A stretch of 64,000 bases of DNA, taken from NCBI RefSeq assembly GCF_000715075.1, contig NC_134096.1, positions 69,631,026 to 69,695,025 of the forward strand. The letters are read 5' to 3'. A program made the position numbers and the translations under genes. This DNA is from Nicotiana tabacum. Taxonomy: Eukaryota; Streptophyta; Magnoliopsida; Solanales; Solanaceae. The notes beneath the pieces are model-generated. The model made no database searches and was not told the origin of the DNA. It saw nothing but the letters and a program-made list of their open reading frames with translations. The number at the start of each line of letters is the position of its first letter. The first letter of the stretch is position 1. Below, in pieces: positions 22,741 to 34,260 of the stretch.

Positions 22741-24000
22741 TCTAGGACAATCTCTCACCTGGTGGCTGGTATCTCCACACTCGAAGCAACCTCTGTGCTG
22801 ATGTGGCTGTGGGAACTGTGCGGTACGGGTACTCTGAGACCCATGAGCACCTGAAACACTGTGCGAAGCCTGAAGTGCAAACTGTACTGGCTAACCCACA
22901 AAACCTCTACCATGTCGTACCATGCCTCCAAAATAAGGACCAAAAGATATCTCCGGTCTACGAGGCTTCCTCATCTCCCTGTCCTCTCTCTCCTGACCTC
23001 ACCTGTCCTTTCTCTCATGGCCCTGTCTGTCTCCTCTCTCCTGATCCCGCATGCCCTCTACTTAGCGAGCGATCCCTACTACCTGCTGAAACAAAACATC
23101 CGACTCTAACTCCCGAGCCATGCTGAACCGAATATCATGCCTGAGCCCCTCAATGAATCTATGGACACACTCTCTAACTGTAGCGACCAAAAGAGGTGCA
23201 TGTCTAGCCAAATCGCTGAATCTATCGGCATACTCTAACACTAACATAGTGCCCTGGCGCAGCTGCTCAAACTCTGCGTGCCATGCATCTCGAAGGGACT
23301 GAGGTACAAACTCCCTTAGGAAAATCTCTGAAAACTAAATCCATATAAGTGAAGCTGACTCGGCCGGGCTACCCAACTCGTATGCCCGCCACCACTGATA
23401 AGCCACTCCCCTGAGCTGGAACATGGTAAAAGAAACCCCGCTCGTCTCCACAATACCCAAAAATATGGAAAATGCGGGGAAACTTCTCAAGAAAACCCTA
23501 GGCATCGTCTGTCGCCAATCCACTGAAGGTAGGAGGGTGGTACTTCTTGTACCTCTCAAGTCTAAGCTATTCTTCCTCAGATGCTGCTGCCCTAACCACG
23601 GGCTGAGCTGGGACCACATGTTGTGTCGCCATGACACTTGAAACTTGACCAACATGAACTCTCTGCTCTAGAGTGTGGGCGGCGGGAGTCTTAGCTCCTC
23701 CCCCGGTCTGTGAAATAGTTGGTGCAATCGGAATCAACCCCGCCTGAGCCAATGTACCAAACATGCTCAGGAATTATGCTAAGGTCTCCTAAAGTCCGGG
23801 GGTAACAGGGGGTAACAGCAGGAGCCTCCAGTACCTGCCCCCCAACTGGAACTACTGGCGGCTCCTCAGCTGCTGCTCTGGTCGGTGCCCTAGCTGTACG
23901 TGTGCTTCTCGTTAGCCTCTGCCTCTACCACTAGCGATATCTATTCTGGGGGTAACGGCATTAGTGACTGTAGCTCGCGTACTCACCATCAGTGAGAGAA
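22741..24000 (-). pseudogene. Gypsy gag remnant
   Basis: On the minus strand a Pro/Ala/Gln-rich N-terminal segment (MFGTLAQAGLIPIAP, HTLEQRVHVG, AQPVVRAAASEEE at 23567-23764) leads into the retrotransposon gag domain. That domain has YKKYHPPTFSGLA, a region ending GVAYQWWRAYELG (23335-23655), then LVLEYADRFSDLARHAPLLV, RECVHRFIEGLRHDIRFSMA and LFQQVVGIAR (23062-23247). At least three stops and one frame change break it. No intact CCHC zinc knuckle was found downstream. The start codon is not identifiable. It faces the primer-binding site at 24172-24188, as expected for gag. Confidence 0.82.
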
Positions 24001-24171
24001 TAAAATGATAAAAGTTCAAACGTCGAGATCAGTGAACTCGCAAGATAGGAATGAAGGAAGTGCAACTTTCCTAATAGTTTCGTAGCCTTTCGAAGATAAG
24101 TACAGACGTCTCCGTTCCGATTCGCAAGACTCTACTAAACTCGCTTATGACTCGTAGCACCTATGAACCTA

Positions 24172-24188
24172 GAGCTCTGATACCTACT
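24172..24188 (-). promoter_or_regulatory. Primer-binding site (initiator Met tRNA type)
   Basis: In element sense it reads AGTAGGTATCAGAGCTC immediately after the LTR end. GGTATCAGAGC is the usual complement to the 3' end of plant initiator methionine tRNA. It fixes 24189-27751 as the 5' LTR. Confidence 0.85.
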
Positions 24189-27100
24189 TATCACGACCCA
24201 ATTTTCCCTCTGTTGGGTATCGTGATGGCACCTAGTATTAGAGACTAGGTAAGCCTAACATTTACATAATAACAACAATAATAAATAACATCTAACAACT
24301 TTTGAAATAAAAATCTCTATAAAATTCACAATTCTCAAAACCGGTAGTACAAGTCATAAGCTCTACAGAGTTTGCTATAATTCTTCTAAATACAACTGTT
24401 TGAAATAAAGTAACAGTATGAATACAAATCAGAAAGTGACTCTGAAGCCTGCGAAAGCAGCAGCAGGTTTACCTTGAGTCTTCACAACAACAATCTGCAC
24501 AACTAGCTAATGATCAACTAACTTTGAAATACCTGGATCTACACAAAAATGTGCAGAAGTGTAATATAAGTACACCGCGGCGGTACCCAGCAAGTATCAA
24601 GACTAACCTCAGTGGAGTAGTGACGAGAAACAGTCAAGATACCTACTACACTAAATGACCTGAACAAAGTACAAGTATAGAAACAACAGAGTATAATATC
24701 TACATAAAGACTACGCGATATGACTAACAATACAGTAATTGCAATAGGAAAGGACAATAACAAGTATCAGCAGAATACCATAATAATGACATAGAAGGGT
24801 GAACGTAAACACAACCTAAATCTGAATCACAGATACAACAAGAACAAATAATAACTCAGCAATAACGACCGCTTTCACATCAGATTTTAGTCAACAAACT
24901 CCACGAGGTACCGAACCTCGGAGAAATCACAACTCATGGGTCTCAATACGTGAACCCTAACACTTGGCATCCTGTGCCCTCATTACACCTCATAACCGCA
25001 CTGACGACTCACGTGCCAAATAGAGCCATTCTCACATAGAAGGAAAGTAAGTAAGGTGTGCATTTATACTCAACAATATCAAGAAAACCTCTTATATGAT
25101 AAGTGTACTTAACCACGTGTATGCTTGTGCAAGTGTTCTAACATAGTTCATACTAGCTAGTGAGCATAAACAAAAGAACGGACATCACGTAGAATATTTT
25201 CTCACAACTTTCACAAGATAAAGCTCACACGGGTAAGTGTACCACTACACAAATATCAACAACAAGAATGCCCCCAGGCCATCACAAATCAATCCCTGAC
25301 ATAGCCCACCTTGTCTCGCCAGGTGTGCAATAGTAAAGTAAATGCACGCCTTGTCTCGCCACACGTGCATAATAATGTTCCCACCTTGTCTCGCCACATG
25401 TGCAACCCACATATATATGTACCCTGCATTGTCACACCGCATGTGCAAATATCAATAGTTACAATAGCACGGGAGAAACCTCGTGCAACCCCAAAACAAA
25501 AAGATGTCAACATAGGGCACTCCCGAGATACCGTCTCTTAGTCCCAAGAGTAAATGCTCAACAGGGGATCTCCCAAGGTACCGTCTCATAGTCCCAAAAG
25601 TAAATATGCAAGATAGCGGGATCTCCCGAGGTACCGCCTCGTAGTCCCAAAGTAAATATGCAAGAACAACCAGTACAACATCAACAATAACACTAATACA
25701 AGGGTACGGCGAAAACATCAACTCAGAAATTCCAGAACTCAAAGGAACGGAGGAATTAATTCACAAGGAGTGGCCACAATAGAGAATGCTAGTCATAATA
25801 AGAACAACTCAACAAGAAAGGAAATATTATGTAACAACGGTCCACAATGTACAGTTCGACAACGAGGAAGCTAAACACATGGCGAATAATTCCAAATAAG
25901 GACAAATCAACTAAAATGTAGGATATCTAACTTCTTTTAAGGTTGGTAATTAAGAGAGAGATACAACAAATTCAATTAGGGATAAGCAACAGAAAGATAA
26001 TCATAGCCTCAATTAAGGATGAACAATTACAAAAGAGATAATTATAACTTCAAATAAAGATAAGCAGTTAGGGGAAAGATAACATGGTAATAAAAGAGAT
26101 AACAATTTCAGTTAAGGAACATATGATTCAAATAAGCATCAAGGACGGATCATGTAGCAATTAATTCTAATTAAAGCAGATAGAGGTGAAACTAGTAATT
26201 AAGAGACATATTCATAACATAATAACTGCATAATCAGTGAATACAAGGACCTAAAAACCCTAAAAGGCCAACTTTTCACAAATAAGTTCGAGCACGTACT
26301 CGTCACCTTGCATACACAGACAACAATTAGCATAGAAGACTCAAATCCTAAGGGGTAGTTCCCCCACACGAAGTTAGGCAAGACACTTACCTCGAACCAA
26401 GCTCAATCAATCAGTAATAATGCCCTTTCCTCGATTATCCGACTCTGAATGGCCCAAATCTAGCCAAACACAATTACATATCATGAATAAAATTACGAGA
26501 AACTAATTTAAATAATAAATCTGCAACTTTAGCAAAGAATCGAAAATTCAACCCAAAAAGTCGACCCGGGCCCACGGCTCGAAATTGGGTAAAAGTCACT
26601 AAATACGAACACCCAATCAACCACGAGTTCACTTGTACCAAAATTATCCAAATCCAATATCAAAATCTGAATCAAAACTCAAAATATTATTTGAAGAACT
26701 TTTCCCATTTTTTCCCAAATTTCTCAACCAAATGAGTTAAGAATCGTTACCCAAAAGCTTCCTCTGAAAATCTTCCAAATTATCGCCCAAATCTGAGCTC
26801 TCAAAGTCCCAAAATGAAAATGAGACCAAACCCTCTAAATTTCCTCTTTTTTGCCAATCGATCTCGCACCTGCGGACCCACAGTCGCACCTGTGAAAAAT
26901 CCAGCGCAGGTGCGGACTTGACTTACAAACCTGGGTCCGCTTCTGCGATCAAATGGTCGCACCTGCGATCCATGGCCATCTCCTCAATCCCGCTTCTGCG
27001 CTTGGCCTCTCGCATGTACGTGTCCGCACCTGCAGCCACCCCAACGCAGGTACGATTATACGAAAAGCTTGAATGCTTCAGCAATTACACAAGTCCAAAT

Positions 27101-27751
27101 TTCGATCCGTTAAGCATCTGAAACTCACCCGAGGCCCCCGGGACCTCAACGAAGCATACCAACCAGTCCTATAACACCATACAAATTTATTCGAGCCCTC
27201 AAATCACATCAAACAACGCTAACAACATGAATCACCCTCCAATTCAAACTTAATGAACTTGAAACTTTGAATGTTTACAACTGATACCGAAACATAACAA
27301 ACTGCGTCCGATTGATCCCAAATTTTACACATAAGTCATATTTAATATTACGGACCTACTCCAACTTCCAGAATTGGATTCCGACCCCGATATCAAAAAG
27401 TCCACTACCGGTCAAATCTCTAAAAATTTGACTTTCGTCATTTCAAGCATAAATGAGCTACAGACCTCCAAAATATAATCCGGATACGCCCCTAAGTTAA
27501 AAATCACCTAACGGAGCTAACGGAACTGATGAATCTCCATTCTAGAGTTGTCTTCATACAGTTCCGACTACGATCAAAATTCTAAGGCTTAAACTTCTAT
27601 TTTAGGGACTAAGTGTCATAACTCACTCCGAATTATCCGGTAATTGAATTTAACTATGCATGCAAGTCAATACACATAATACAAATTTACTCAGGGCCTT
27701 ATACCGCCGAACGAGACTTAAATTCTCAAAACGAATGGCTGGGTCATTACA
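24189..27751 (-). repeat. 5' LTR (3.56 kb) of the pol-less Gypsy element
   Basis: It is collinear with 17728-21465 apart from small indels and a shorter inverted-repeat block (26863-27055 against 20438-20780). The plus-strand left end reads TATCACGACC, where TGTCACGACC is expected. The right end reads GGGTCATTACA. Tandem modules are at 25310-25650. No coding sequence is present. Confidence 0.92.
26863..27055 (-). repeat. Inverted-repeat block in 5' LTR, contracted
   Basis: CGCACCTGCGG, CGCACCTGTG, TCCGCTTCTGCG and CGCACCTGCAG dyads lie 696-888 bp from the LTR start. Compared with the sister LTR (20438-20780), about 150 bp of the block is missing. The copy number of the dyads therefore changed after insertion. 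Confidence 0.8.
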
Positions 27752-29298
27752 GCAGGAAATTGGCCTGAATTCCTTCACATAAGATGAGTTCTTTACTTTT
27801 GGCACTGGTGTAACAGCAATACAGTTTAATGGCATGTATATATCTTGAGTTTCAAATAACTTTAACACTGTATTGGTCACCTCCTCCCCAACTGGTGCCT
27901 AGGCTTTTTTGAAGAAGCATGAGTTGAAACCATCCATCCCTGGTGCTTTAGCTTCATCTATCCCCTGTAGTGCCTTATATATTTCTTCTTTGTCAAAAGG
28001 TGTAATGAGTGCTTGTTGATGCCTTCTATTAAGTATAGGACATGTGTTCATTATATTTGGATGTATTGCTGGCACTGTTGTATTTGCATTTCCTAGCAAC
28101 TACTTGTAGAATTTGAGTATTTCCTCATTTATGCCCTTCTCTGTTTGTAGCATTCTGCCTTCAGTAGACACTAAAGCCTTGATATGGTTTTGTGCTCTCA
28201 TATTCTTCATGCTTGAAAAGAAGTATGTTGAATTGGAGTCTCCTAACTTTAGCCATTGCACCCTGAATTTCTGTTTGTATATGCTTTCTTCTATCAAATC
28301 CTATTTCTCAAGCTGTATCTTCAACTCCTTTTCTGCTTCAAATAACTCCTGTGGGTGGTTTGGAGTTCTCATGTCTTCCTGTACATTTTTAAGCTTGCCT
28401 TTGATGTCTTTGATTCTTTCTATGAACCCATTAAACTCCTTAACATTCAGTTCTTTGATGGCATTCTTAACATGCTTTAGCTTCTCCCAGATGTCCTTCA
28501 TATAGTATGTATTATTAGTTTGTCTCCAATTGTCCTCTACTACCTTGGTGAAATTAGGGTGTTTTGCTATACAGTTCATGAATCTAAATGCTCTCCTGCA
28601 TCTGTTTTCTGGCCTGCCCAATTCAATACAGAGTGGAGAGTGGTCTTAGAAGATATGGTCCATAACTTGCACTGATAGAGGTGGCATTATAGTCATCCAG
28701 TTTGAGTTAACTATGGATCTATCAATCCTACTATATGTGTGATTATTGCTACATATGTATGATTTTCCAATTATTTGTAGTTCTGTCATCCCAGCTTCTA
28801 CCATAACTTTTCGAAATCTCTTGTTTCTGCATCCTGCACCTTTGTACCATGTACTCTGTCTTCTACATTCAATATGGCATTGAAGTCCCCCATTATTAAC
28901 CAGGGTCCTTGCTGCCACCATTTGCTCCAGTTGTTGCCACAAGACCAGCCTATCATTTATACTATGTAAGCCATACACTGCAGTGAATGATATTCAACGT
29001 TCACATCTATCACTTTTACTTGAACATGTATGAATTGAGGATGCACATCTAGTTCAGTTATCACTTCAAGGTTGGGGTTCCATAGCATCCATATTCTCCC
29101 TCTTTGTGTACGAGATAAATTAGTGATCCAGTCCCATCCAGGTGCAATTTTATTAACTATACTTGCAACTTTACTCTCTTGAGCTCTATGCTCTATTATT
29201 GCTATAATACTAATTTTATTCTCTCTAATAAACTCCTTTGTCTCTTTTTATTTATATAACTTGTTCACCCCTCGAACATTCCAAGTAACTATCTTCAT
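27752..29298 (-). pseudogene. LINE endonuclease and reverse transcriptase 5' half
   Basis: On the minus strand, ORF2 begins MKIVTWNVRGVNKLYK (ATG at 29296-29298), the start of an APE-type endonuclease that nicks target DNA. WLIMGDFNAIL (near 28880-28910) carries the conserved GDFN. The linker has KLKHVKNAIKELNVKEFNG and VQWLKLGDSNSTYFF. The reverse transcriptase starts with DEAKAPGMDGFNSCFFKKA (27899-27960), and VPKVKNSSYVKEFRPIS runs up to the Gypsy insertion at 27751. With one copy of the 5-bp target duplication removed, the frame is continuous with 17727. Numerous stops and frameshifts make it inactive. Confidence 0.88.
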
Positions 29299-29329
29299 CT
29301 TGGTAGAAAAGGAAATTGAGCCATGTCCT

Positions 29330-30479
29330 CCACCCCTATTGTACTTCCTCCCCCCTCTTCATACTGTGCATGTTGTGGTTCCATTCTCTATTGATTTTCT
29401 TCTTCACTAAGTGAATTGAAACCATTTATGCTAACCAGCTGTTGTGTACTCTCTAGTTGGCATTTGTTGGCATTGGTTGAGTGACATACATCTCAATGAG
29501 TATCCTTGCATATGAGACCCTTTCGACCTTTGTTGTACAATCATCAGCATATAAAGGGTTCCCTAGTCCACTCCCTATTTCGCTTAATGAGTTCATACTC
29601 CAACAATTGAGTGGTAAATTTGGAAGTTTAATCCATAAGGGAATGATTTTTAATACCTCCTCATCAAAATTGAAATTCAAGAGTCCAAGCTTTGGTTATT
29701 ATAGGTTTGTTATTGATTGTGTATGGCCCCGAGAACAGGACCTCATTATGGTCTTCCTTGCATATGAATTTGACAATGAAGTAGCCTTCATTGTGCAAGT
29801 AAACTTTAGATTTGGCTGTGAAGTTCCACTGTGATGCAATGAATCGTTCGACAATTGTAGGTGTTTCCCCAATTACATACATTATCACAACATTATTCCC
29901 TTTCGCTATCTCCCTATCATCCTCTTCCTTTTCCAATTGCACAATTTTGACACCATTGCGAATTTGAGGAGCAATAAAGTGAGATTCATACCTTTAGCAG
30001 CCATTTTATTCCCTTCAAACAGGTTTGCCCAGTTCTTATTCTCCTTCCCATTGTTTGCCTTCTCCATTTGTTGTTTCGCCATAATAGGCTCCTTTTCGTT
30101 AGTTTTTGCTTCAATCACTTCACTTCCTTGAATCATAGCATTTGCATTGCCCCTGTTGTGTTCCAGTGTTTGGAGAAGTTGAATTCTCCAATCGAACAGT
30201 AGTTTGTAGGTTTTTCCCCTCCGACCTAGGTATAGTCCTTGCCATCTGTTGCAACACTTCCAGCTTTACGTTTACATTCTTTTCTCGTAGTACCAGCCAA
30301 TTTGTTGGCGTGTTGATTTCTCCGGTAGTTTTCTCTGGTCCTGGTATTTTGCTCAGAATTTCCGTAACTGATCGCACTTTTCAAGATCCCAGCCCTAAAT
30401 TTTCGTCCTCAGTAATTCGTTCCGTCAATTTCGTTATTGCCTCCTTGATCGCTATCCTCCGATTCCCCCTTCTAGGCAT
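29330..30479 (-). pseudogene. LINE ORF1 with DUF4283 domain
   Basis: The minus-strand ATG at 30477-30479 begins MPRRGNRRIAIKEAI, a basic N-terminus. Several stops follow. The DUF4283 domain, an RNA-binding-like domain common in plant L1 ORF1, is clear at about 29450-29945: VVIMYVIGETPTIVERFIAS, WNFTAKSKVYLHNEGYFIV, FSGPYTINNKPI, then LPLNCWSMNSLSEIGSGLG and SYARILIEM. A frame change falls near 29670. The ORF1 product would coat the LINE RNA. No zinc knuckle was seen after the domain. Confidence 0.82.
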
Positions 30480-30640
30480 TCCGACGATAGCGTATGTTAG
30501 CACTTACCACTATCGTGCACATGCGGGAGAGAGAAGAGAGCTTTATAAGTAGTGCACTCACCACTTAATCTCTCTTTAATCTCTCTAATAAGGAAATAGG
30601 CACAAAAAAGCAGAGGGAAATTATTTGGAGGGAAGTTTTT

Positions 30641-30998
30641 TTTTTTGTTAAATTGTGTTTTCTTTCTCAAATTGTGAATTCATTTTTTCCCGCCTAATAA
30701 GAAAAAAACTTTGCAAGATTTCCCAATATATAACATTGTTATTCGATGTCAAGTAATTAGATTTATTTATTTTAATTTATATCTTATTAATCACCGAACA
30801 TACTTAAAATTAATATGACAAAATATTTAAACTTCTATATTAACTATGTCAAACTATTAGTTCTTAGTTCAACTAACTAATCATTAAGTAATTGAATTAC
30901 TACCAGTTAATACATATATTTTATTAGTTCTTAGTTCAACTAATTATAATTAGATTTCTAATAATATATAAGTAATTGAATTACTAGAAGATAATGAA
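30641..30998. other. AT-rich stretch without gene
   Basis: No coding sequence was seen. It contains two local near-repeats of TTAGTTCTTAGTTCAACTAA (near 30860 and 30925). Confidence 0.5.
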
Positions 30999-31840
30999 GG
31001 TATTGTTCCGATCAATCATGTTTGAGTTAAATAATAATTTTCAAAACACTTAATGAGGATGAAGCTAGAGTGAGAGTTAGTGAAGTTTTGTTTAAATTTG
31101 TTATAATTTGTTAATCAAAGATAATTAGATACAATCACCTATTTATTTATATTATATTTGAAACTTACTAGTAACTAAACAATATAAAATTGATTCGAAT
31201 AAAAAGATAAACACCTCTAATTATGCTAGATCGAAAAAAGTATTGTTCTAATAGATCGGGTATGAATCAAATGACCATTCTCGGCGCACTTGACCAGGAT
31301 CAAGCTTGAGGGAGATTTAGTAAAGTTTTGTTTAAATTCGACATAATTAGTTAATTAAATTTAATTACATATTTGTTTAAATTATTAAAATTTACCAGTT
31401 CGACCTTATAAAATTGAATCAATTCGAATGTTGAACACCTCTAATTACACTAGATCGAAAAAGGTATTGTTCTAATAAATCATGTTTGAGTCAAATTACA
31501 ATTCTCGAAACACTTGATCCAGATGAAGTTTGAGTGAGACTTAATGAAAATTTATTTAAATGCGATATAATTAGTTTATCGGATTTAATTAGATATTACC
31601 ACCTATTTTTTCAATAGTATTTAGAAAAGACCCTATAAAATTGAATTGAATCGAACAATGAACAGCTCTAATTACAGTAGACTGTCAAAGGTATTGTTAC
31701 GATAGATCAAGTTCGAATAAAGCAATTTTTGAAATATCTGATCAAGATGGAGCTTGAGTGAGACTTACTGAAGTATTGTTTAAATTCAAAATAATTAATT
31801 AATCAAAGTTAATTAAGCTATGAATTCTTAAATCTTGATG
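30999..31840. repeat. Degenerate ~230-bp tandem repeat, four copies
   Basis: Units start with GGTATTGTT or AGTATTGTT at 30999, 31239, 31463 and 31690. Each contains, in order, a GATCAATCATGTTTGAGT-like segment, a CACTTGA...GGATGAAGCTTGAGTGAGA-like segment, TAAAGTTTTGTTTAAATT, an ATAATTAGTTAAT segment and CACCTCTAATTA. The copies are well diverged from each other. There is no ORF. Confidence 0.8.
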
Positions 31841-32089
31841 TAGTTAAATTCATAATAAATTAAATTCTAGTTCTTATTTTTATTTTCTAGATTGACAAAG
31901 TATGTAACTAATTTGATAGACATGGAATCTGAACAAAAGCAAATTACATGTATTAATTTATAACAACACAAACATATATGAAGAATTAGGGACCAAAGTG
32001 TATTCTATGCAACTTTGTTGTGGTTATATTATTACAACTTTACAACTTATTTTTATGTGACAACAATTAAATTAATGTAGTTATATTAT

Positions 32090-32680
32090 TATTATTATTG
32101 GTAACTTCAGTTCATGGCAAACAATTATGATTTGCTACGAAATTTTATTTCATCTATGACTTCGTCACTACATCATTTTACCGTGGCAAAAAAATGTAGC
32201 TATTATACTCCAAATGTTGCTATGATTTTTAAAATTTGAAGCAAGATCATTCTTTTAGCTATAAAAATTATGTTCAAACAAATCTATCATGGCTAAAAGA
32301 TTATAATTGCTACACTGACTTCAAATGCATAGCAAAAACTTAAAATCAGCTACAATACTTATTGTAGCTATATAAATTCGTGGCTATATTATTTTGCCAT
32401 GATAATTAGTCATGGCTATTAAGCCAATGATTGCCACGATTTTCTTAACTTGAATCAAATATGTTCAGTTAGCTATAACATTATGTTTGACATAATTTTT
32501 CGTGACTAAAAGGTTCTTATTGCTACAATAACTTCAAACACGTGGCAAAAACTATTAATTAGCTATAAATTTTTAGTGTAGCAATAAATTCGTAGCTATT
32601 TTGGCAGTTATTGCCACGGCATCCAATAACTTTAGCAAAAATGAGGAATTACCTTTCCCAATTAAATTTGTAGCTAAGAA
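32090..32680. repeat. CACTA-like subterminal repeats, second block
   Basis: Short motifs TTGCTACGAA, TGTAGCTAT, CGTGGCAAAA, TGGCTAAAAG and TTGCCACGA recur in both orientations every 20-40 bp, as at 13390-13985. It probably belonged to the right arm of the CACTA element whose end is at 38269. Later insertions separate them. Confidence 0.6.
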
Positions 32681-32724
32681 AATTTACGAAATTAAGGCTA
32701 AAGGGATCAATTCCACAAGAAAAC

Positions 32725-34051
32725 TACTAAATTAAAGTCCAAAATCCGAAATCGGCTCAACCCGGGCCCCGGGACCACGCTTCGAAATCCGACAAAAGTC
32801 ACAAAATGTGAACACCCATTCTCTCACGAGTCTAACCATACCAAATTTATTAAAATCCGATGCCATTTGGTCATTTAGATCCCCAAAATCCATTCTCTAA
32901 TTCTCAAGCCCTAAACCCCAAAATATTACTTCAAAATCTCACTAATTAGGTGGGAAAATCAGTGGGGAAATAATTTTTATGATCCAAAACGAGTACAAGA
33001 AGCTTACCTCAATAATCACCTCGAAAATCTTCTCCAAAATCGCCTAAGTCTGAGTCCAAAATATTGAAATAAGACTAAAATCGCGAACCCTTGCTTTTAA
33101 ACATTCTGCCCAGACTTTTCGCACCTGCGGCCATTTATCCGCACCTGCGAAGCCGCTTCTGCGGAAACATTCCCGCTCATGCGGAAGTCACTTATCTGTT
33201 GCCTCCGCTTCTGCGATCAAAGGACTACATCTACACCTATCGCAGGTGCGGGAAACCCATCGCACCTGCAGCTCGATCTCGCTCATGCGCCCACCTGCCC
33301 ACTTCTGCGGCCATCGTATGTGCGGGAAAATCTTCGCACCTGCGTCCTCTGCTCAACCTATCCTTGGCCGCTTCTTCGGTTCCTTCCCCGCTTCTGCGGG
33401 CTCGCACCTGCGGTGCCCACTCCGCAGGTGCGGTCACACCTTTAGCAGCAGCACTTCAGCTGCTTCATCAACACAAATCAAGTCCATTAACCACCCGAGA
33501 CACACCCGAGGCCCCCGGAACCTGAACTAAATATACCAACAAGTGCTAAAATACCATACGAACTTAGTCGAGCCCTCAAAAATTCTACAAACGATGCCGA
33601 ATCATACCAAACCACATTCGATTGACCTTAAAATTTCACACAAGTCATATTCAACATTACGAACCTATTCCAACTTCTGGAATCGGAATCCGACTCCGAT
33701 ATAAAAAAGTCAACCCCCGGTCAAACTTTTCAAAAATTCGACTTTCGTCAATTCAAGCCTAAATTAGCTACATACCTCAGATTCACAGTCCGGATACGCT
33801 TTTAAGTCTAAAATCACCCAACGGAGCTAACGGAACCGACAGAACTCCATTCCGAAGTCGTCTTCATATAATTCCGACTACGGTCAAACTCTAAGACTTA
33901 AGCTCCCGTTTTTGGGACTAAGTATCCCAAAACACTCCGAAACCAAAAATAAGATCTCCCGGAAACTCACATAAGCAGAAACAGATATGGAAAAAGTAAT
34001 AAATAGGAGATCGGGGCTAATACACTCAAAACGACCGGCCGGGTCGTTACA
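32725..34051 (-). mobile_element. Truncated Gypsy LTR
   Basis: The plus-strand right end GGGTCGTTACA (34051) is the LTR start in minus sense. The sequence follows the 17728 LTR family for 1.3 kb, including an inverted-repeat block (33118-33436), then breaks near 32725 just after GGCTCAACCCGGGCCCC-type sequence. The 3' two-thirds of the LTR are missing. The plus-strand 144-codon ORF at 33091-33525 covers the repeat block and is not a gene. Confidence 0.82.
33118..33436 (-). repeat. CGCACCTGCG/CCGCTTCTGCGG inverted-repeat block
   Basis: More than a dozen dyads are present: TCGCACCTGCGG, TCCGCACCTGCGA, CCGCTTCTGCGG, CCGCTCATGCGG, CGCAGGTGCGG. They lie about 615-935 bp from the LTR start. TCTGCCCAGA (near 33107) marks the downstream edge, as in the other LTRs. 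Confidence 0.85.
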
Positions 34052-34202
34052 ATTTGTATTTAGTTCATTAGACACTTTATAATTTCTAGCTTAGTTTAAC
34101 TTATGGAAAATTATTTATACTAGTGACAAACCTTTAAGGACATGTAGAGAATTTTTAAGGGCTAATAAAGAGAATAGAAATAAAAAATTATATCGAATAT
34201 AG

Positions 34203-34204
<2 letters not shown>

Positions 34205-34258
<54 letters not shown>
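34205..34258. repeat. (TA)n microsatellite
   Basis: An uninterrupted TA dinucleotide run of about 54 bp. A run of 11 G follows at 34377-34387. Confidence 0.95.

Positions 34259-34260
<2 letters not shown>

Larger units (their letters stand above)
17728..27751 (-). mobile_element. Non-autonomous Ty3/Gypsy element with gag remnant and no pol
   Basis: The element is 10.0 kb with LTRs at 17728-21465 and 24189-27751 and a 2.7-kb interior, in minus orientation. ACAGG precedes it and GCAGG follows it, a 5-bp target duplication with one change. Target, polypurine tract and primer site all agree on the orientation. The interior holds gag pieces but no recognisable protease, reverse transcriptase, RNase H or integrase, so it would depend on a relative's enzymes. 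The LTRs differ at roughly one base in ten to twelve by eye, so it is old. It sits inside the LINE reverse transcriptase. Confidence 0.92.
14982..30640 (-). mobile_element. L1-type LINE, interrupted
   Basis: On the minus strand the order is a DUF4283 ORF1, an endonuclease, a reverse transcriptase, a zf-RVT domain and a 3' tail. The tail is a run of 14 T on the plus strand (14982-14995) preceded in LINE sense by CTTATTTACC. A Gypsy element (17728-27751) splits the reverse transcriptase, and two MITEs sit in the 3' part. The 5' boundary near 30640 and the target duplication are unresolved. Removing the inserts leaves about 5 kb, a normal length for a plant L1. Confidence 0.85.

Noticed and set aside
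33091..33525. 144-codon plus-strand ORF, Cys/Ala/Pro-rich
   Set aside because: It coincides with the CGCACCTGCG block of an LTR fragment; the composition explains the open frame, and no domain is visible.
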